A DNA stretch of 64,000 bases, from positions 36,969-100,968 of the forward strand of contig CATLAK010000009.1 of assembly GCA_949878435.1 (NCBI GenBank), given 5' to 3'. The position numbers were made by a program, and so were the translations under genes. The DNA comes from an uncultured Lachnospiraceae bacterium (GTDB lineage: Bacteria; Bacillota; Clostridia; Lachnospirales; Lachnospiraceae). Under the pieces are notes generated by a model. The model saw only the letters and a program-made list of their open reading frames with translations, did not search any database and was not told the DNA's origin. Below are positions 34,695 to 43,197 of this stretch, one piece after another. Positions within the stretch are counted from its first letter, which is position 1. The number at the start of each line of letters is the position of its first letter.

Positions 34695-35900
34695 ATGTTT
34701 TCAACGTTCTTTTACACCTGCAAGGCGAAGGGGCTGAACGTCACCTTGAGCGAGTGGCTTACCTTGCAGGAAGCATTGGATAAAGGGCTTTGCAACAGCA
34801 GCCTGACGGAATTTTATTATCTGGCAAGGATGATACTGGTCAAAAGCGAAACGGATTTTGACAAGTTTGATATGGCTTTTGAGGAGACTTTCAAGGGAAT
34901 CCAGTCGGAGAATGAGATTTCCAAAAACATGATGAAGTGGCTGGATAAGTCGGAACTGATCGACATGGTGGACGAGGAAGAACGCTACCGCATGAATGAG
35001 CAGGACGGCATCCAGTTTATCGATAAGGATGAGGTGGAAGCCAAATTCAAGGAAAGACTGCGGGATCAGGACAGCGAACACAATGGAGGGAGTTTCTGGA
35101 TCGGCAGTATGGGCAAGACAGCTTTTGGAAATATGGGCGGATTTATGGGCGGCATCCGAGTGGGCGGAACCACAGGCTACCAGAGTGCCTTTCAGGTAAT
35201 CGGCGCCCGCAAGTACAGGGACTTTCGGGATGACAGGATGTTGGATAACCGCCAATTTCAGCTGGCATTCCGAAAGCTGCGCCAGTTTTCCACGAAATTG
35301 GATATTCCAAAGACGGAGCTTGACATAGACGGGACCATAGATAAGACCTGCAACAACGGCGGGTGCCTTCAGATCGTCATGGATAAGCCCCGCAAAAATG
35401 CGGTGAAGCTTCTGCTTCTTATGGATTCCGGGGGAACCATGATTCCGTTCAGTTCCCTGCTCAATGAACTGTTCCAGGCAGTACACAAATCCAATCATTA
35501 TAAAGATGTGAAAACCTATTATTTTCATAATTGCATTTATTCCAAACTTTATAAGACGCCGGAATGCGAGAACGGCGACTGGATCGACACGGAATGGATG
35601 TTCCGCAATTTAGACAGTGATTACAAGGTAATCGTGGTGGGAGATGCGGCAATGGCGCCGGAGGAACTGTATTCCACCAGCGGAAATTACAGGGGACCAA
35701 ACGGCGGACTCTCCGGCTGGGAATGGCTGCAGCTTCTAAAGCGGCATTACAAAAAGGTGGTATGGATGAATCCTAAGATGGCGCCGGGACATGCACCCTG
35801 GAGGGAGGCGGAGACGGCAATCAAAGGGCTGTTCCCGATGTATAAGCTGACGGTGGATGGCTTGAACCAGGCGATGATCAAGCTAATGCTGAATAAATAA
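34695..35900 (+). CDS. VWA domain protein, CoxE-like
   Basis: A 401-residue partner of the MoxR ATPase upstream. Residues 1-120 are helical and acidic; residues 127-165 are glycine-rich (MGKTAFGNMGGFMGG); the VWA domain starts near residue 233 (AVKLLLLMDSGGTM) and ends near residue 370. The metal-ion site that normally reads DxSxS is DSGGT here, so the first Ser is Gly and the second Thr. No signal peptide or membrane helix is seen, so it acts in the cytosol. tyrS follows 40 bases later. Function unknown. Confidence 0.82.
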   Translation: MFSTFFYTCKAKGLNVTLSEWLTLQEALDKGLCNSSLTEFYYLARMILVKSETDFDKFDMAFEETFKGIQSENEISKNMMKWLDKSELIDMVDEEERYRMNEQDGIQFIDKDEVEAKFKERLRDQDSEHNGGSFWIGSMGKTAFGNMGGFMGGIRVGGTTGYQSAFQVIGARKYRDFRDDRMLDNRQFQLAFRKLRQFSTKLDIPKTELDIDGTIDKTCNNGGCLQIVMDKPRKNAVKLLLLMDSGGTMIPFSSLLNELFQAVHKSNHYKDVKTYYFHNCIYSKLYKTPECENGDWIDTEWMFRNLDSDYKVIVVGDAAMAPEELYSTSGNYRGPNGGLSGWEWLQLLKRHYKKVVWMNPKMAPGHAPWREAETAIKGLFPMYKLTVDGLNQAMIKLMLNK

Positions 35901-35940
35901 ACAGGAATCTTAAAGATAGAAGGAAAGGCGTGGAAGAAAA

Positions 35941-37164
35941 ATGACGATTTTTGATGAACTAAAGGCAAGAGGGCTTTTGGCACAGCTGACAGATGAGGAA
36001 GAGATAAAGGAACTGATCAACAATGGAAAGGCAACCTTTTACATTGGATTTGATCCCACCGCAGATTCGCTGCATGTGGGACACTTTATGGCGCTGTGCC
36101 TGATGAAGCGTCTGCAGATGGCAGGAAATAAGCCCATCGCCCTTATTGGGGGAGGCACAGGCATGGTTGGGGATCCGTCGGGAAGAAGCGATATGCGTTC
36201 CATGATGACCAAAGAGACCATCGATCACAACTGTGAATGCTTCAAAAAGCAGATGAGCCGATTCATTGATTTTTCAGAGGGGAAAGCCCTGATGGTGAAC
36301 AATGCGGAATGGCTTCTTGATCTGAACTATATTGAATTTTTACGGGAGATCGGTCCTCACTTTTCCGTGAACCGCATGCTCACGGCTGAGTGCTATAAGC
36401 AGAGAATGGAAAAGGGACTCAGCTTCCTTGAATTTAATTATATGTTGATGCAGAGCTATGATTTTTATGAGTTATTCCAGAGATATGGATGCAATATGCA
36501 GTTCGGCGGAGACGATCAGTGGAGCAACATGTTAGGCGGAACGGAGCTGATCAGAAGGAAACTTGGAAAGGATGCCTATGCCATGACCATCACCCTTCTT
36601 CTTAATTCAGAGGGTAAAAAGATGGGAAAGACACAAAAAGGCGCCGTATGGCTGGATCCTGATAAGACCAGCCCCTTTGAATTTTATCAGTATTGGAGAA
36701 ATGTGGCGGATGCAGACGTGCTCAAGTGCCTCCGTATGCTGACCTTCCTTCCTCTTGCACAGATTGAGGAGATGGATCATTGGGAAGGCAGCCAGCTCAA
36801 CCAGGCAAAGGAGATTCTTGCCTATGAACTTACCAGCCTTGTACATGGACAGGAAGAGGCGCAAAAGGCACAGGAAAGCGCCAGGGCATTGTTCAGCAAA
36901 GGGGTTGCGGCGGATATGCCTACCGCAGAACTTACACAGGAGGATTTTACGGAGGGAACCATCGATATGATTTCCGTGCTGTGCAAATCCGGTCTGGTGC
37001 AGAGCCGTTCGGAGGGAAGACGCGCCATCGAGCAGGGCGGTGTCATGCTTGAAGGTGAAAAAGTAACGGATATCAAAGCAGTCTTTGGAAAAGATGTTTT
37101 TGCCGGCGAGGGCGCCGTTGTAAAGAGAGGCAAAAAGAATTTCCGCAAGGTGGTGCTCAAATGA
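35941..37164 (+). CDS. tyrS: Tyrosyl-tRNA synthetase
   Basis: Charges tRNA-Tyr. The 407-residue class I enzyme has the HIGH-type motif HVGH at residues 45-48 ([16 protein letters not shown]), the tyrosine-binding [12 protein letters not shown] near residue 185, the KMSKS-type loop [12 protein letters not shown] near residue 223 and a C-terminal S4-like RNA-binding domain ([20 protein letters not shown]). No T-box leader is visible upstream, so it seems to be expressed with the MoxR/VWA genes. The next gene overlaps its stop by 4 bases (ATGA). Confidence 0.96.
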   Translation: MTIFDELKARGLLAQLTDEEEIKELINNGKATFYIGFDPTADSLHVGHFMALCLMKRLQMAGNKPIALIGGGTGMVGDPSGRSDMRSMMTKETIDHNCECFKKQMSRFIDFSEGKALMVNNAEWLLDLNYIEFLREIGPHFSVNRMLTAECYKQRMEKGLSFLEFNYMLMQSYDFYELFQRYGCNMQFGGDDQWSNMLGGTELIRRKLGKDAYAMTITLLLNSEGKKMGKTQKGAVWLDPDKTSPFEFYQYWRNVADADVLKCLRMLTFLPLAQIEEMDHWEGSQLNQAKEILAYELTSLVHGQEEAQKAQESARALFSKGVAADMPTAELTQEDFTEGTIDMISVLCKSGLVQSRSEGRRAIEQGGVMLEGEKVTDIKAVFGKDVFAGEGAVVKRGKKNFRKVVLK

Positions 37165-37685
37165 GTAAAGATGGAAATCCCTATGAGCGGTTAGCGTTAG
37201 AAACCGGCGATCAACTCAGTTATCTTGGAAAAAAGAGAATACTGACGGTGATCAGGGACGACAGAAAGTCTGCAAAGGTGAAAGGCGTTTCGGATCGGAT
37301 CATCTTGTGGGTTCCTTATAATGCAGACTATGTAATGAAGCGGGAGCAGTTGGAAAAATGGTATCGAAAGGAAGCACTCTTGGTTTTTACAAAGAAAGCT
37401 TCTGCTTATGCTGAAATTTTGAGTGTAAGCTTCAATGAAATCCGGATTAAAGACCAGAGGAGCTGCTGGGGAAGCTGCAGCGGCAGGAAGAACTTGAACT
37501 TTAACTGGCGTATCCTTATGGCGCCGGAGCCGGTCTGCGATTATATTATTCTCCATGAAGTGTGCCACCTCATACATATGGATCATTCGCCTGCATTCTG
37601 GGAACTGGTGGCGCACTATTGTCCGGATTACGCAAAGCATAAAAAATGGCTCAAGGATTATACAGAGCAGCTTTATTTGTTTTAA
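37161..37685 (+). CDS. YgjP-like zinc metallopeptidase (DUF45)
   Basis: A 174-residue protein of the YgjP/SprT-like DUF45 family with the zinc motif [19 protein letters not shown] near residue 128 (HExxH plus a third His) and the conserved [20 protein letters not shown] before it. A protease role is presumed from the motif only. It overlaps tyrS by ATGA, so translation is probably coupled. Confidence 0.87.
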   Translation: MSKDGNPYERLALETGDQLSYLGKKRILTVIRDDRKSAKVKGVSDRIILWVPYNADYVMKREQLEKWYRKEALLVFTKKASAYAEILSVSFNEIRIKDQRSCWGSCSGRKNLNFNWRILMAPEPVCDYIILHEVCHLIHMDHSPAFWELVAHYCPDYAKHKKWLKDYTEQLYLF

Positions 37686-37706
37686 ATCTTCAAAAAATTT
37701 CAAATT

Positions 37707-37736
37707 GTAATAAATGACAGCCTCTTCACATACATT
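37707..37736 (+). promoter_or_regulatory. Probable sigma-E (sporulation) promoter of spoIVA
   Basis: GTAATAAA at 37707-37714 and CATACATT at 37729-37736 with a 14-base spacer. Both boxes match the sigma-E consensus of Bacillus and Clostridium (-35 like kmATAww, -10 like CATACAnT), and spoIVA is a known mother-cell sigma-E gene. The predicted start of transcription is about 20 bases before the spoIVA ATG. Confidence 0.72.
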
Positions 37737-37763
37737 TAACTAAGTATGGAAGGGGCTGATTGC

Positions 37764-39251
37764 ATGGATTTGAACGGAAAGAAAGAATATGATTTATACA
37801 AGGATATCCAGTTAAGATGCGGCGGAGAAATCTATATAGGTGTGGTGGGACCGGTAAGGACCGGTAAATCCACTTTCATTAAGCGATTTATGGATCTTAT
37901 GGTCCTGCCAAATATGACAGAATCCTATGAAAAGGAGCGCGTGGTGGATGAACTTCCCCAGAGCGCCGGAGGAAAGACCATCACCACCACGGAACCTAAA
38001 TTTATTCCGAAAGAGGCGGCTCGCCTTACCTTAGGGGATGGCGTAGAGGCTAGGGTAAGGCTGATAGACTGTGTAGGCTACATGGTGGACGGCGCCAGCG
38101 GGCACATGGAAAATGAGGCGGAGCGCATGGTGAAGACGCCCTGGTCGGCGGAAGAGATTCCCTTTACCCAGGCGGCGGAGATCGGAACAAGAAAGGTCAT
38201 CAACGACCATTCCACTATCGGCATTGTGGTCACCTGTGATGGCAGTTTCGGGGATATCAAGAGAGAAAACTATGTGGCGGCGGAAGAGCGGACCATAAAG
38301 GAACTGAAAAGATTAAGAAAGCCTTTCGTGGTGCTCTTAAATACGGCAAAGCCTTACGGGGAGGATGCGGCAAGGCTGGTTGAAGAGATTGGGAACAAAT
38401 ATGAAGTATCAGTGATGCCGGTCAACTGCGAACAGCTAAAGAAGGAGGACATCAACCAGATTCTTGAAAACATTCTGTATGAGTTTCCGCTTACCATGAT
38501 TGAGTTTTATATGCCCAAGTGGGTGGAGATGCTGCCTGCCAATCACAAGATGAAGGTGGATCTGATCGAGCGTGTAAAAGAGCTTATGAATCAGTACAAC
38601 TGCATCCGGGATGTCAAGAACCATCCGGTTTCCATGGAGGGACCATTCATCAAAAAATGCAAAATGGACAGCATCGACATGGCAGACGGATGTGTCAGAG
38701 TGTGGCTTGAGGTGGATGATGCCTACTACTATGAGATGCTCAGCGATATGGTGGGTGAGACCATAGACAATGAATACCATCTTTTGTCTGTGCTGAAAGA
38801 AATGGCAAAGATGAAACGGGAATATGTCAAGGTCCTTCACGCGGTTGACGCAGTCAGGCAAAAGGGCTACGGTGTGGTGACACCGGAGCGGAGCGAGATC
38901 AGACTTGATAAACCGGAAGTGATCAGGCATGGCAATAAATTCGGCGTGAAAATCAGGGCAGAAAGTCCCAGCATTCACATGATACGCGCCAATATCGAGA
39001 CGGAAATCTCACCCATTGTGGGTTCGGAAGAACAGGCACAGGATCTGATCCGCTTTATTTCCGATTCCAGCCAGAGTGAATCAGGGATTTGGGAAACCAA
39101 TATTTTCGGTAAATCGGTGGAGCAGCTGGTGAATGACGGAATCACAAGCAAGCTCACCATGATTGGGGATGAAAGCCAGTTAAAGCTGCAGGAAACCATG
39201 CAGAAAATCGTCAACGATTCAAACGGAGGCATGGTCTGCATCATTATCTGA
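37764..39251 (+). CDS. spoIVA: Stage IV sporulation protein A
   Basis: ATPase that polymerises on the outer forespore membrane and forms the base of the spore coat. The 495-residue protein (Bacillus: 492) begins with an N-terminal helix and GGEIYIGVVGPVRTGKSTF (Walker A, residues 20-38), has QSAGGKTITTTEPKFIP near residue 70, the DCVGY switch near residue 100 and the conserved C-terminus ending GGMVCIII. GAAGGGG at 37749-37755 supports ATG 37764 over ATG 37746. It shows that the organism can form endospores. Confidence 0.96.
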   Translation: MDLNGKKEYDLYKDIQLRCGGEIYIGVVGPVRTGKSTFIKRFMDLMVLPNMTESYEKERVVDELPQSAGGKTITTTEPKFIPKEAARLTLGDGVEARVRLIDCVGYMVDGASGHMENEAERMVKTPWSAEEIPFTQAAEIGTRKVINDHSTIGIVVTCDGSFGDIKRENYVAAEERTIKELKRLRKPFVVLLNTAKPYGEDAARLVEEIGNKYEVSVMPVNCEQLKKEDINQILENILYEFPLTMIEFYMPKWVEMLPANHKMKVDLIERVKELMNQYNCIRDVKNHPVSMEGPFIKKCKMDSIDMADGCVRVWLEVDDAYYYEMLSDMVGETIDNEYHLLSVLKEMAKMKREYVKVLHAVDAVRQKGYGVVTPERSEIRLDKPEVIRHGNKFGVKIRAESPSIHMIRANIETEISPIVGSEEQAQDLIRFISDSSQSESGIWETNIFGKSVEQLVNDGITSKLTMIGDESQLKLQETMQKIVNDSNGGMVCIII

Positions 39252-39274
39252 TTTATTGAGGGATGGAACGATAT

Positions 39275-39319
39275 AAAAGGAATCTCTTTGTGTTTTTCAG
39301 GCAAAGAGGTTCCTTTTTT
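39275..39319 (+). terminator. Terminator after spoIVA
   Basis: Long stem AAAGGAATCTCTTTG / CAAAGAGGTTCCTTT with one T-G pair and an 11-base loop, then a run of six T residues. A-rich sequence on the left makes it work for the reverse-strand LysR fragment as well. Confidence 0.88.
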
Positions 39320-39323
39320 GCAG

Positions 39324-39762
39324 TCATTTATCATTACGGCATAAATCTAAAAAAAATTCGGCGGATGGGGTGAGGAATTTTTGTTTATGGTAGATGATGT
39401 GGAATTTCCGATGGAAGGACAGACCTTTGACACAAATTTTTCTGACAAGCCCCTGTCGGAGCGCCGCACTTACCATTCGGCAGGGCAATACGGCAATCCC
39501 CAGACCGTTAGCCACGGCATTTACCAGTGCGGCGGTGCTGGTGGATTCCCAGATAGGGGTAATGGAAAAGCCGGCTTCTTCCGTTACCCGGTCGAAGGTT
39601 TCGCGGGTTCCGCTTCCGTGTTCCCGCAAAAGAAATTTCTGACGGCGGAATGTTTCAATGGAAATTTCCGGTTCTGAACAAAGTGGGCTGTCAGGGGGAC
39701 AGATGACGCTTAAGCCATCTTCCATGTATTCCTCCGTGATAATAGACGTGTGGTTATAGGGG
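39324..39762 (-). pseudogene. LysR-family regulator, C-terminal remnant
   Basis: The reverse strand encodes about 145 residues of a LysR substrate-binding domain (EEYMEDGLSVICPPDSPL, LLREHGSGTRETFDRV, ALVNAVANGLGIAVLPCRMV), ending at a normal stop at 39324. The DNA-binding helix-turn-helix and first half of the effector domain are missing. Homology stops near 39760, a few bases before the forward-strand serine recombinase. The apparent start codon at 39780-39782 has no ribosome site and lies in the recombinase 5' end. Hence a gene cut by insertion or deletion, not functional. Confidence 0.85.
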
Positions 39763-39775
39763 GATTGGAGGACAA

Positions 39776-41473
39776 ATGCCACGCATTAGAAAAACACAGA
39801 ACCAACCCACTATAAGCCGTATTGTATGGAGGATTGCTGTCTACATAAGACTATCCAAAGACGACGGGAACGACGAAAGTTTGAGCGTAACCAACCAAAG
39901 AAAAATCATCACGGAGTATATCGAGGAATTTTTCGAGGGCGAGTATATCATTGTTGATGTTTACGCAGACGACGGGCTGACCGGGACGGACTACGAACGC
40001 CCCGAATTTCAACGGCTGATACATGACGTGGAAGCCGGGACGGTCAACTGTATCATCTGCAAGACATTATCAAGGGCTTTCCGTAACTATTCCGATCAAG
40101 GTTATTTTTTGGAAAAGGTATTCCCCTTATACGGAGTACGCTTTATCAGCATTGGCGACCCGTCACTTGACACATTCAAGAACCCGGACGCAGTACAGGG
40201 AATGGAAGTACCCATTACCGGGCTGATGAATGACCGCTACGCTGCAAGGACTTCCAACGACATACGCCGGACGTTCAACACCAAGCGCAGGAAAGGCGAA
40301 TTTATCGGCGCATTTGCCCCCTACGGGTACATGAAAGACCCGGAGGACAAAAACGCATTTGTAGTTGATGAAGAAGCCGCCGAGGTAGTGAGGAATATTT
40401 TTCACTGGTTCGTTGACGAGGGCATGAGCAAGTTAGGCATTACCAAGAGGCTAACCGAAATGGGAGTACCCACACCCACCGAATACAAGCACAGCAAGGG
40501 CTTGAATTTGCAGACACCGAGAATAAGCAGGAATGACGGTATGTGGGGAATTACCACCGTCTGTACTATCCTTAAAAATGAAATGTATATAGGGAACATG
40601 GTACAGGGGAAGCAACGGGTAATCAGCTACAAAGTGCATGAGAAGATTGCACCGCCGAAAGAAGAATGGTTCATTGTGGAAAACACCCACGAAGCAATCA
40701 TTGACCGGGAAACATTCGACAAGGCACAGCGGTTACAGGAACGAGACACACGCACCGCACCGGGCAAGAAACAGCTTTATCTTTTCTCCGGGCTGATAAA
40801 GTGCGCTGACTGTCAACGCTCCATGACAAGAAAGACGTGCCACAAGCCAAACAAGACCTATGTTTATTATGTTTGCAGTACATACGTCTTTAAGTCAAAG
40901 GACAAATGCACCCGGCACGTCATAAAGGAAGAAGTCTTACACGAAGCAGTATTGAAAGCCGTACAAGCGCAAATCTCCCTTGTGGGGGATATGGCAGAGG
41001 TAGTAAAAGAGATCAACAACACTTCTACCGTCTGCACCCAATCAAAGCGGTTACAGCAGCTTTTGAAAGACCGCAGCAAGGAGCTTGAAAAACTTACCTG
41101 CGTTACAGATAACCTTTATATGGACTGGAAATGTGGGGACATAACCCGTGCTGAATACGTTAGAATGAAAGCCAAGTTTGAACAGCAGGCAGAGCAGGTA
41201 AAAGGCATAATCGCCAACCTGCAAACGGAAATTCAGCTATCAGAAAAGGGCGTAGGAAACGACAACCCTTATCTGACAACATTCTTGAAACATGAGAATG
41301 TAAAAAGCCTTGACCGTGGGCTTTTGGTAGAATTGATTGATACTATATACGTCCACGAAAACAACGAGATTACAATTCAATTTAACTTTGCCGACCAACA
41401 CAAGCGTATTGTTGAGTTTATCGAAAACAACCAACATAACCTTGAACTGATAAAGTCCAACAACGCCGTGTAA
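39776..41473 (+). CDS. Large serine recombinase
   Basis: A 565-residue site-specific recombinase of the TnpX/TndX kind found in Clostridial transposons. The resolvase domain has the nucleophile at about Ser27 (AVYIRLSKDDGNDES) and the helix-E region; a recombinase domain follows (residues 195-300), then a zinc ribbon (LIKCADCQRSMTRK ... YYVCS ... DKCTR, residues 340-385), a coiled coil, and a C-terminal DUF4368-like tail (LDRGLLVELIDTIYVHENNE). GGAGG at 39767-39771 precedes the ATG. It is intact, but no other element gene lies with it; both flanks are gene fragments. Confidence 0.92.
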   Translation: MPRIRKTQNQPTISRIVWRIAVYIRLSKDDGNDESLSVTNQRKIITEYIEEFFEGEYIIVDVYADDGLTGTDYERPEFQRLIHDVEAGTVNCIICKTLSRAFRNYSDQGYFLEKVFPLYGVRFISIGDPSLDTFKNPDAVQGMEVPITGLMNDRYAARTSNDIRRTFNTKRRKGEFIGAFAPYGYMKDPEDKNAFVVDEEAAEVVRNIFHWFVDEGMSKLGITKRLTEMGVPTPTEYKHSKGLNLQTPRISRNDGMWGITTVCTILKNEMYIGNMVQGKQRVISYKVHEKIAPPKEEWFIVENTHEAIIDRETFDKAQRLQERDTRTAPGKKQLYLFSGLIKCADCQRSMTRKTCHKPNKTYVYYVCSTYVFKSKDKCTRHVIKEEVLHEAVLKAVQAQISLVGDMAEVVKEINNTSTVCTQSKRLQQLLKDRSKELEKLTCVTDNLYMDWKCGDITRAEYVRMKAKFEQQAEQVKGIIANLQTEIQLSEKGVGNDNPYLTTFLKHENVKSLDRGLLVELIDTIYVHENNEITIQFNFADQHKRIVEFIENNQHNLELIKSNNAV

Positions 41474-41523
41474 CGATTAGCGGCGTGTTGGTATCAAATC
41501 TTTAGGCAAAGTTGTCTATAAAT

Positions 41524-41646
41524 CTATGCACCTTTCGGACCTAAGAAGCCAAATGCTTCTCCTTGATTCAGATGGAAAGATATATCAAATATTCCTTTTC
41601 CATCTCCATAGTCACGTACAAGATTTTCGATTTTTATGACACTCAT
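41524..41646 (-). pseudogene. ABC-transporter ATPase, N-terminal remnant
   Basis: On the reverse strand an ATG (41644-41646) with AAGGAGAA 8 bases before it opens 40 codons typical of an ABC ATPase start: MSVIKIENLVRDYGDG, DISFHLNQGEAFGFLGPKGA. The Walker A is cut after GPKGA (normally GPNGAGKTT) by a stop at 41524-41526, which is foreign sequence. The gene was therefore truncated at about 41527, at the right flank of the recombinase insert. Its promoter region and ribosome site look intact. Confidence 0.82.
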
Positions 41647-41881
41647 AAATTGTTCTCCTTATATGCAATTTTCTTAAATATATCAGTCTAATTTGCAAGA
41701 ATTTTTTTGTTTCGTTTAAACCGATTAATCTAAATATACCTGTTTGGCTCAAAATTGCAAGCCCTTACGAAATATGCACTCCATTCTTTAAGGGTGTGAT
41801 TTGGCAATAAGTACTCCTTTTCATTGCAGGCACATGAAATCTGTGTTACTATTATAAATAAAACAAAAGGGAGGGATTTAC
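41647..41881. other. Intergenic region before pnp
   Basis: AT-rich spacer holding the former control region of the truncated ABC gene (reverse strand) and the pnp promoter (41824-41852). No riboswitch-like fold or further gene is evident. Confidence 0.5.
41824..41852 (+). promoter_or_regulatory. Sigma-A promoter of the pnp operon
   Basis: TTGCAG at 41824-41829, 17-base spacer, TACTAT at 41847-41852, 29 bases before the coding start. Confidence 0.65.
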
Positions 41882-42703
41882 ATGAACCAGGTGTACGAAA
41901 AGGTTGTAAAATGTTATGAAAGTATCAAGGACAGGATCCCCTTTAAGCCTAAGGTCGCGTTAGTCTTAGGATCGGGGCTTGGCAATTATGCGGATACCAT
42001 GGATGTGAAGGCGGAAATCGATTACAGCAAGATCGAACAGTTCCCCGTTTCCACAGTCCCGGGACATGCCGGAAAGTTCATATTTGGATATGTCAAGGAT
42101 GTACCTGTAGTCTGTATGAAAGGGAGGGTACATTATTATGAAGGATATCCCATCTCGGATGTAGTGCTCCCCACCCGTCTGATGAAGATGATGGGAGCTG
42201 AAATCTTATTTCTCACCAATGCTTCAGGGGGAATCAACCCGTCTTATGGCGCAGGAAGCTTTATGCTGATCAAAGACCACATTTCTTGTTTCGCACCCAA
42301 CCCTTTGATTGGAGAAAACATAGAAGAATTTGGATGCCGTTTCCCTGATATGAGTACGGTTTATGATAAGGAACTGCAGTCTGCCATCAGGAAAAAGGCA
42401 GAAGAGTGCGGTATTCCTCTTGCAGAAGGCATTTATGTCCAGCTTACGGGACCGTCCTTTGAATCGCCGGCGGAAATACAATTGCTCCGTACCCTTGGCG
42501 CAGACGCAGTGGGAATGAGCACGGTTGTGGAGGCGATTGCTGCAAATCATATGGGAATGAGAATTTGCGGCATTTCCTGTGTGGCAAACTTAGCGGCAGG
42601 CATGACAGACCAGCCCCTTACCCACGAAGAGGTACAGGAGGCTTCCAATAAGGCGGCGCCGATGTTCCGCCAGCTGGTGACAGAATCGATAGCATCATTT
42701 TGA
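41882..42703 (+). CDS. pnp: Purine-nucleoside phosphorylase
   Basis: Splits inosine and guanosine with phosphate into base and ribose 1-phosphate. The 273-residue protein is of the trimeric low-molecular-mass type: VALVLGSGLGNYADTM near residue 26, VPGHAGKFIFG, VVCMKGRVHYYEGY near residue 77, LTNASGGINPSYGAG near residue 108 and GMSTVVEAIAANHMGMR near residue 209. GGGAGGG precedes the start. It forms a salvage operon with cdd and an amidohydrolase. Confidence 0.94.
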   Translation: MNQVYEKVVKCYESIKDRIPFKPKVALVLGSGLGNYADTMDVKAEIDYSKIEQFPVSTVPGHAGKFIFGYVKDVPVVCMKGRVHYYEGYPISDVVLPTRLMKMMGAEILFLTNASGGINPSYGAGSFMLIKDHISCFAPNPLIGENIEEFGCRFPDMSTVYDKELQSAIRKKAEECGIPLAEGIYVQLTGPSFESPAEIQLLRTLGADAVGMSTVVEAIAANHMGMRICGISCVANLAAGMTDQPLTHEEVQEASNKAAPMFRQLVTESIASF

Positions 42704-42733
42704 TTAAGGGATGGTGCCCGGAAGGAGAGAAAC

Positions 42734-43177
42734 ATGGTGGGAATGGAAGAGATACCGGTAAAAGAGCTGATCCGTTCAGCGATAGAAGCAAGAAAGAAGG
42801 CATATGTCCCGTACTCAGGGTATATGGTAGGAGCTGCGGTACTCACCAATGAACTGCGGATTTATACCGGATGCAATATCGAAAACGCATCTTATACGCC
42901 GACAATTTGTGCGGAGAGGACGGCAATCTGTAAGGCAGTCAGCGAAGGCAGGAGGAAGTTTCTGGCAATTGCCGTTGTGGGGAGCCCGAAGGGGGATGAG
43001 ATTACCCAGTATTCCTATCCCTGCGGTGTGTGCAGGCAGGTAATCCGGGAATTTGCCGATCCTGAGCAGTTTGTGGTGATCGTGGCAAAAAGCGAAGAGG
43101 AGTACAAACTGTATCGCTTAAAGGAGCTGCTTCCCGAAAGTTTCGGACCGGAAAACTTAAACGTCAAAATGGTCTAA
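42734..43177 (+). CDS. cdd: Cytidine deaminase
   Basis: Deaminates cytidine and deoxycytidine to uridine forms. The 147-residue zinc enzyme has the catalytic TICAERTAICKA near residue 56 (Cys ligand and proton-shuttling Glu) and the second zinc motif PCGVCRQVI near residue 97; NIENASYTP upstream binds the nucleoside. AAGGAGAG precedes the ATG. Its place after pnp fits nucleoside salvage. Confidence 0.95.
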   Translation: MVGMEEIPVKELIRSAIEARKKAYVPYSGYMVGAAVLTNELRIYTGCNIENASYTPTICAERTAICKAVSEGRRKFLAIAVVGSPKGDEITQYSYPCGVCRQVIREFADPEQFVVIVAKSEEEYKLYRLKELLPESFGPENLNVKMV

Positions 43178-43197
43178 CATTTGAAAGGACTTAACAC

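Noticed and set aside
34701..35528. 275-codon reverse-strand frame inside the VWA gene
   Set aside because: Shadow of the VWA coding sequence; no start signals and it covers a gene with clear homology on the forward strand.
39381..39677. Forward-strand frames of 80-100 codons over the LysR remnant
   Set aside because: They are complements of recognisable LysR sequence and have no ribosome site.
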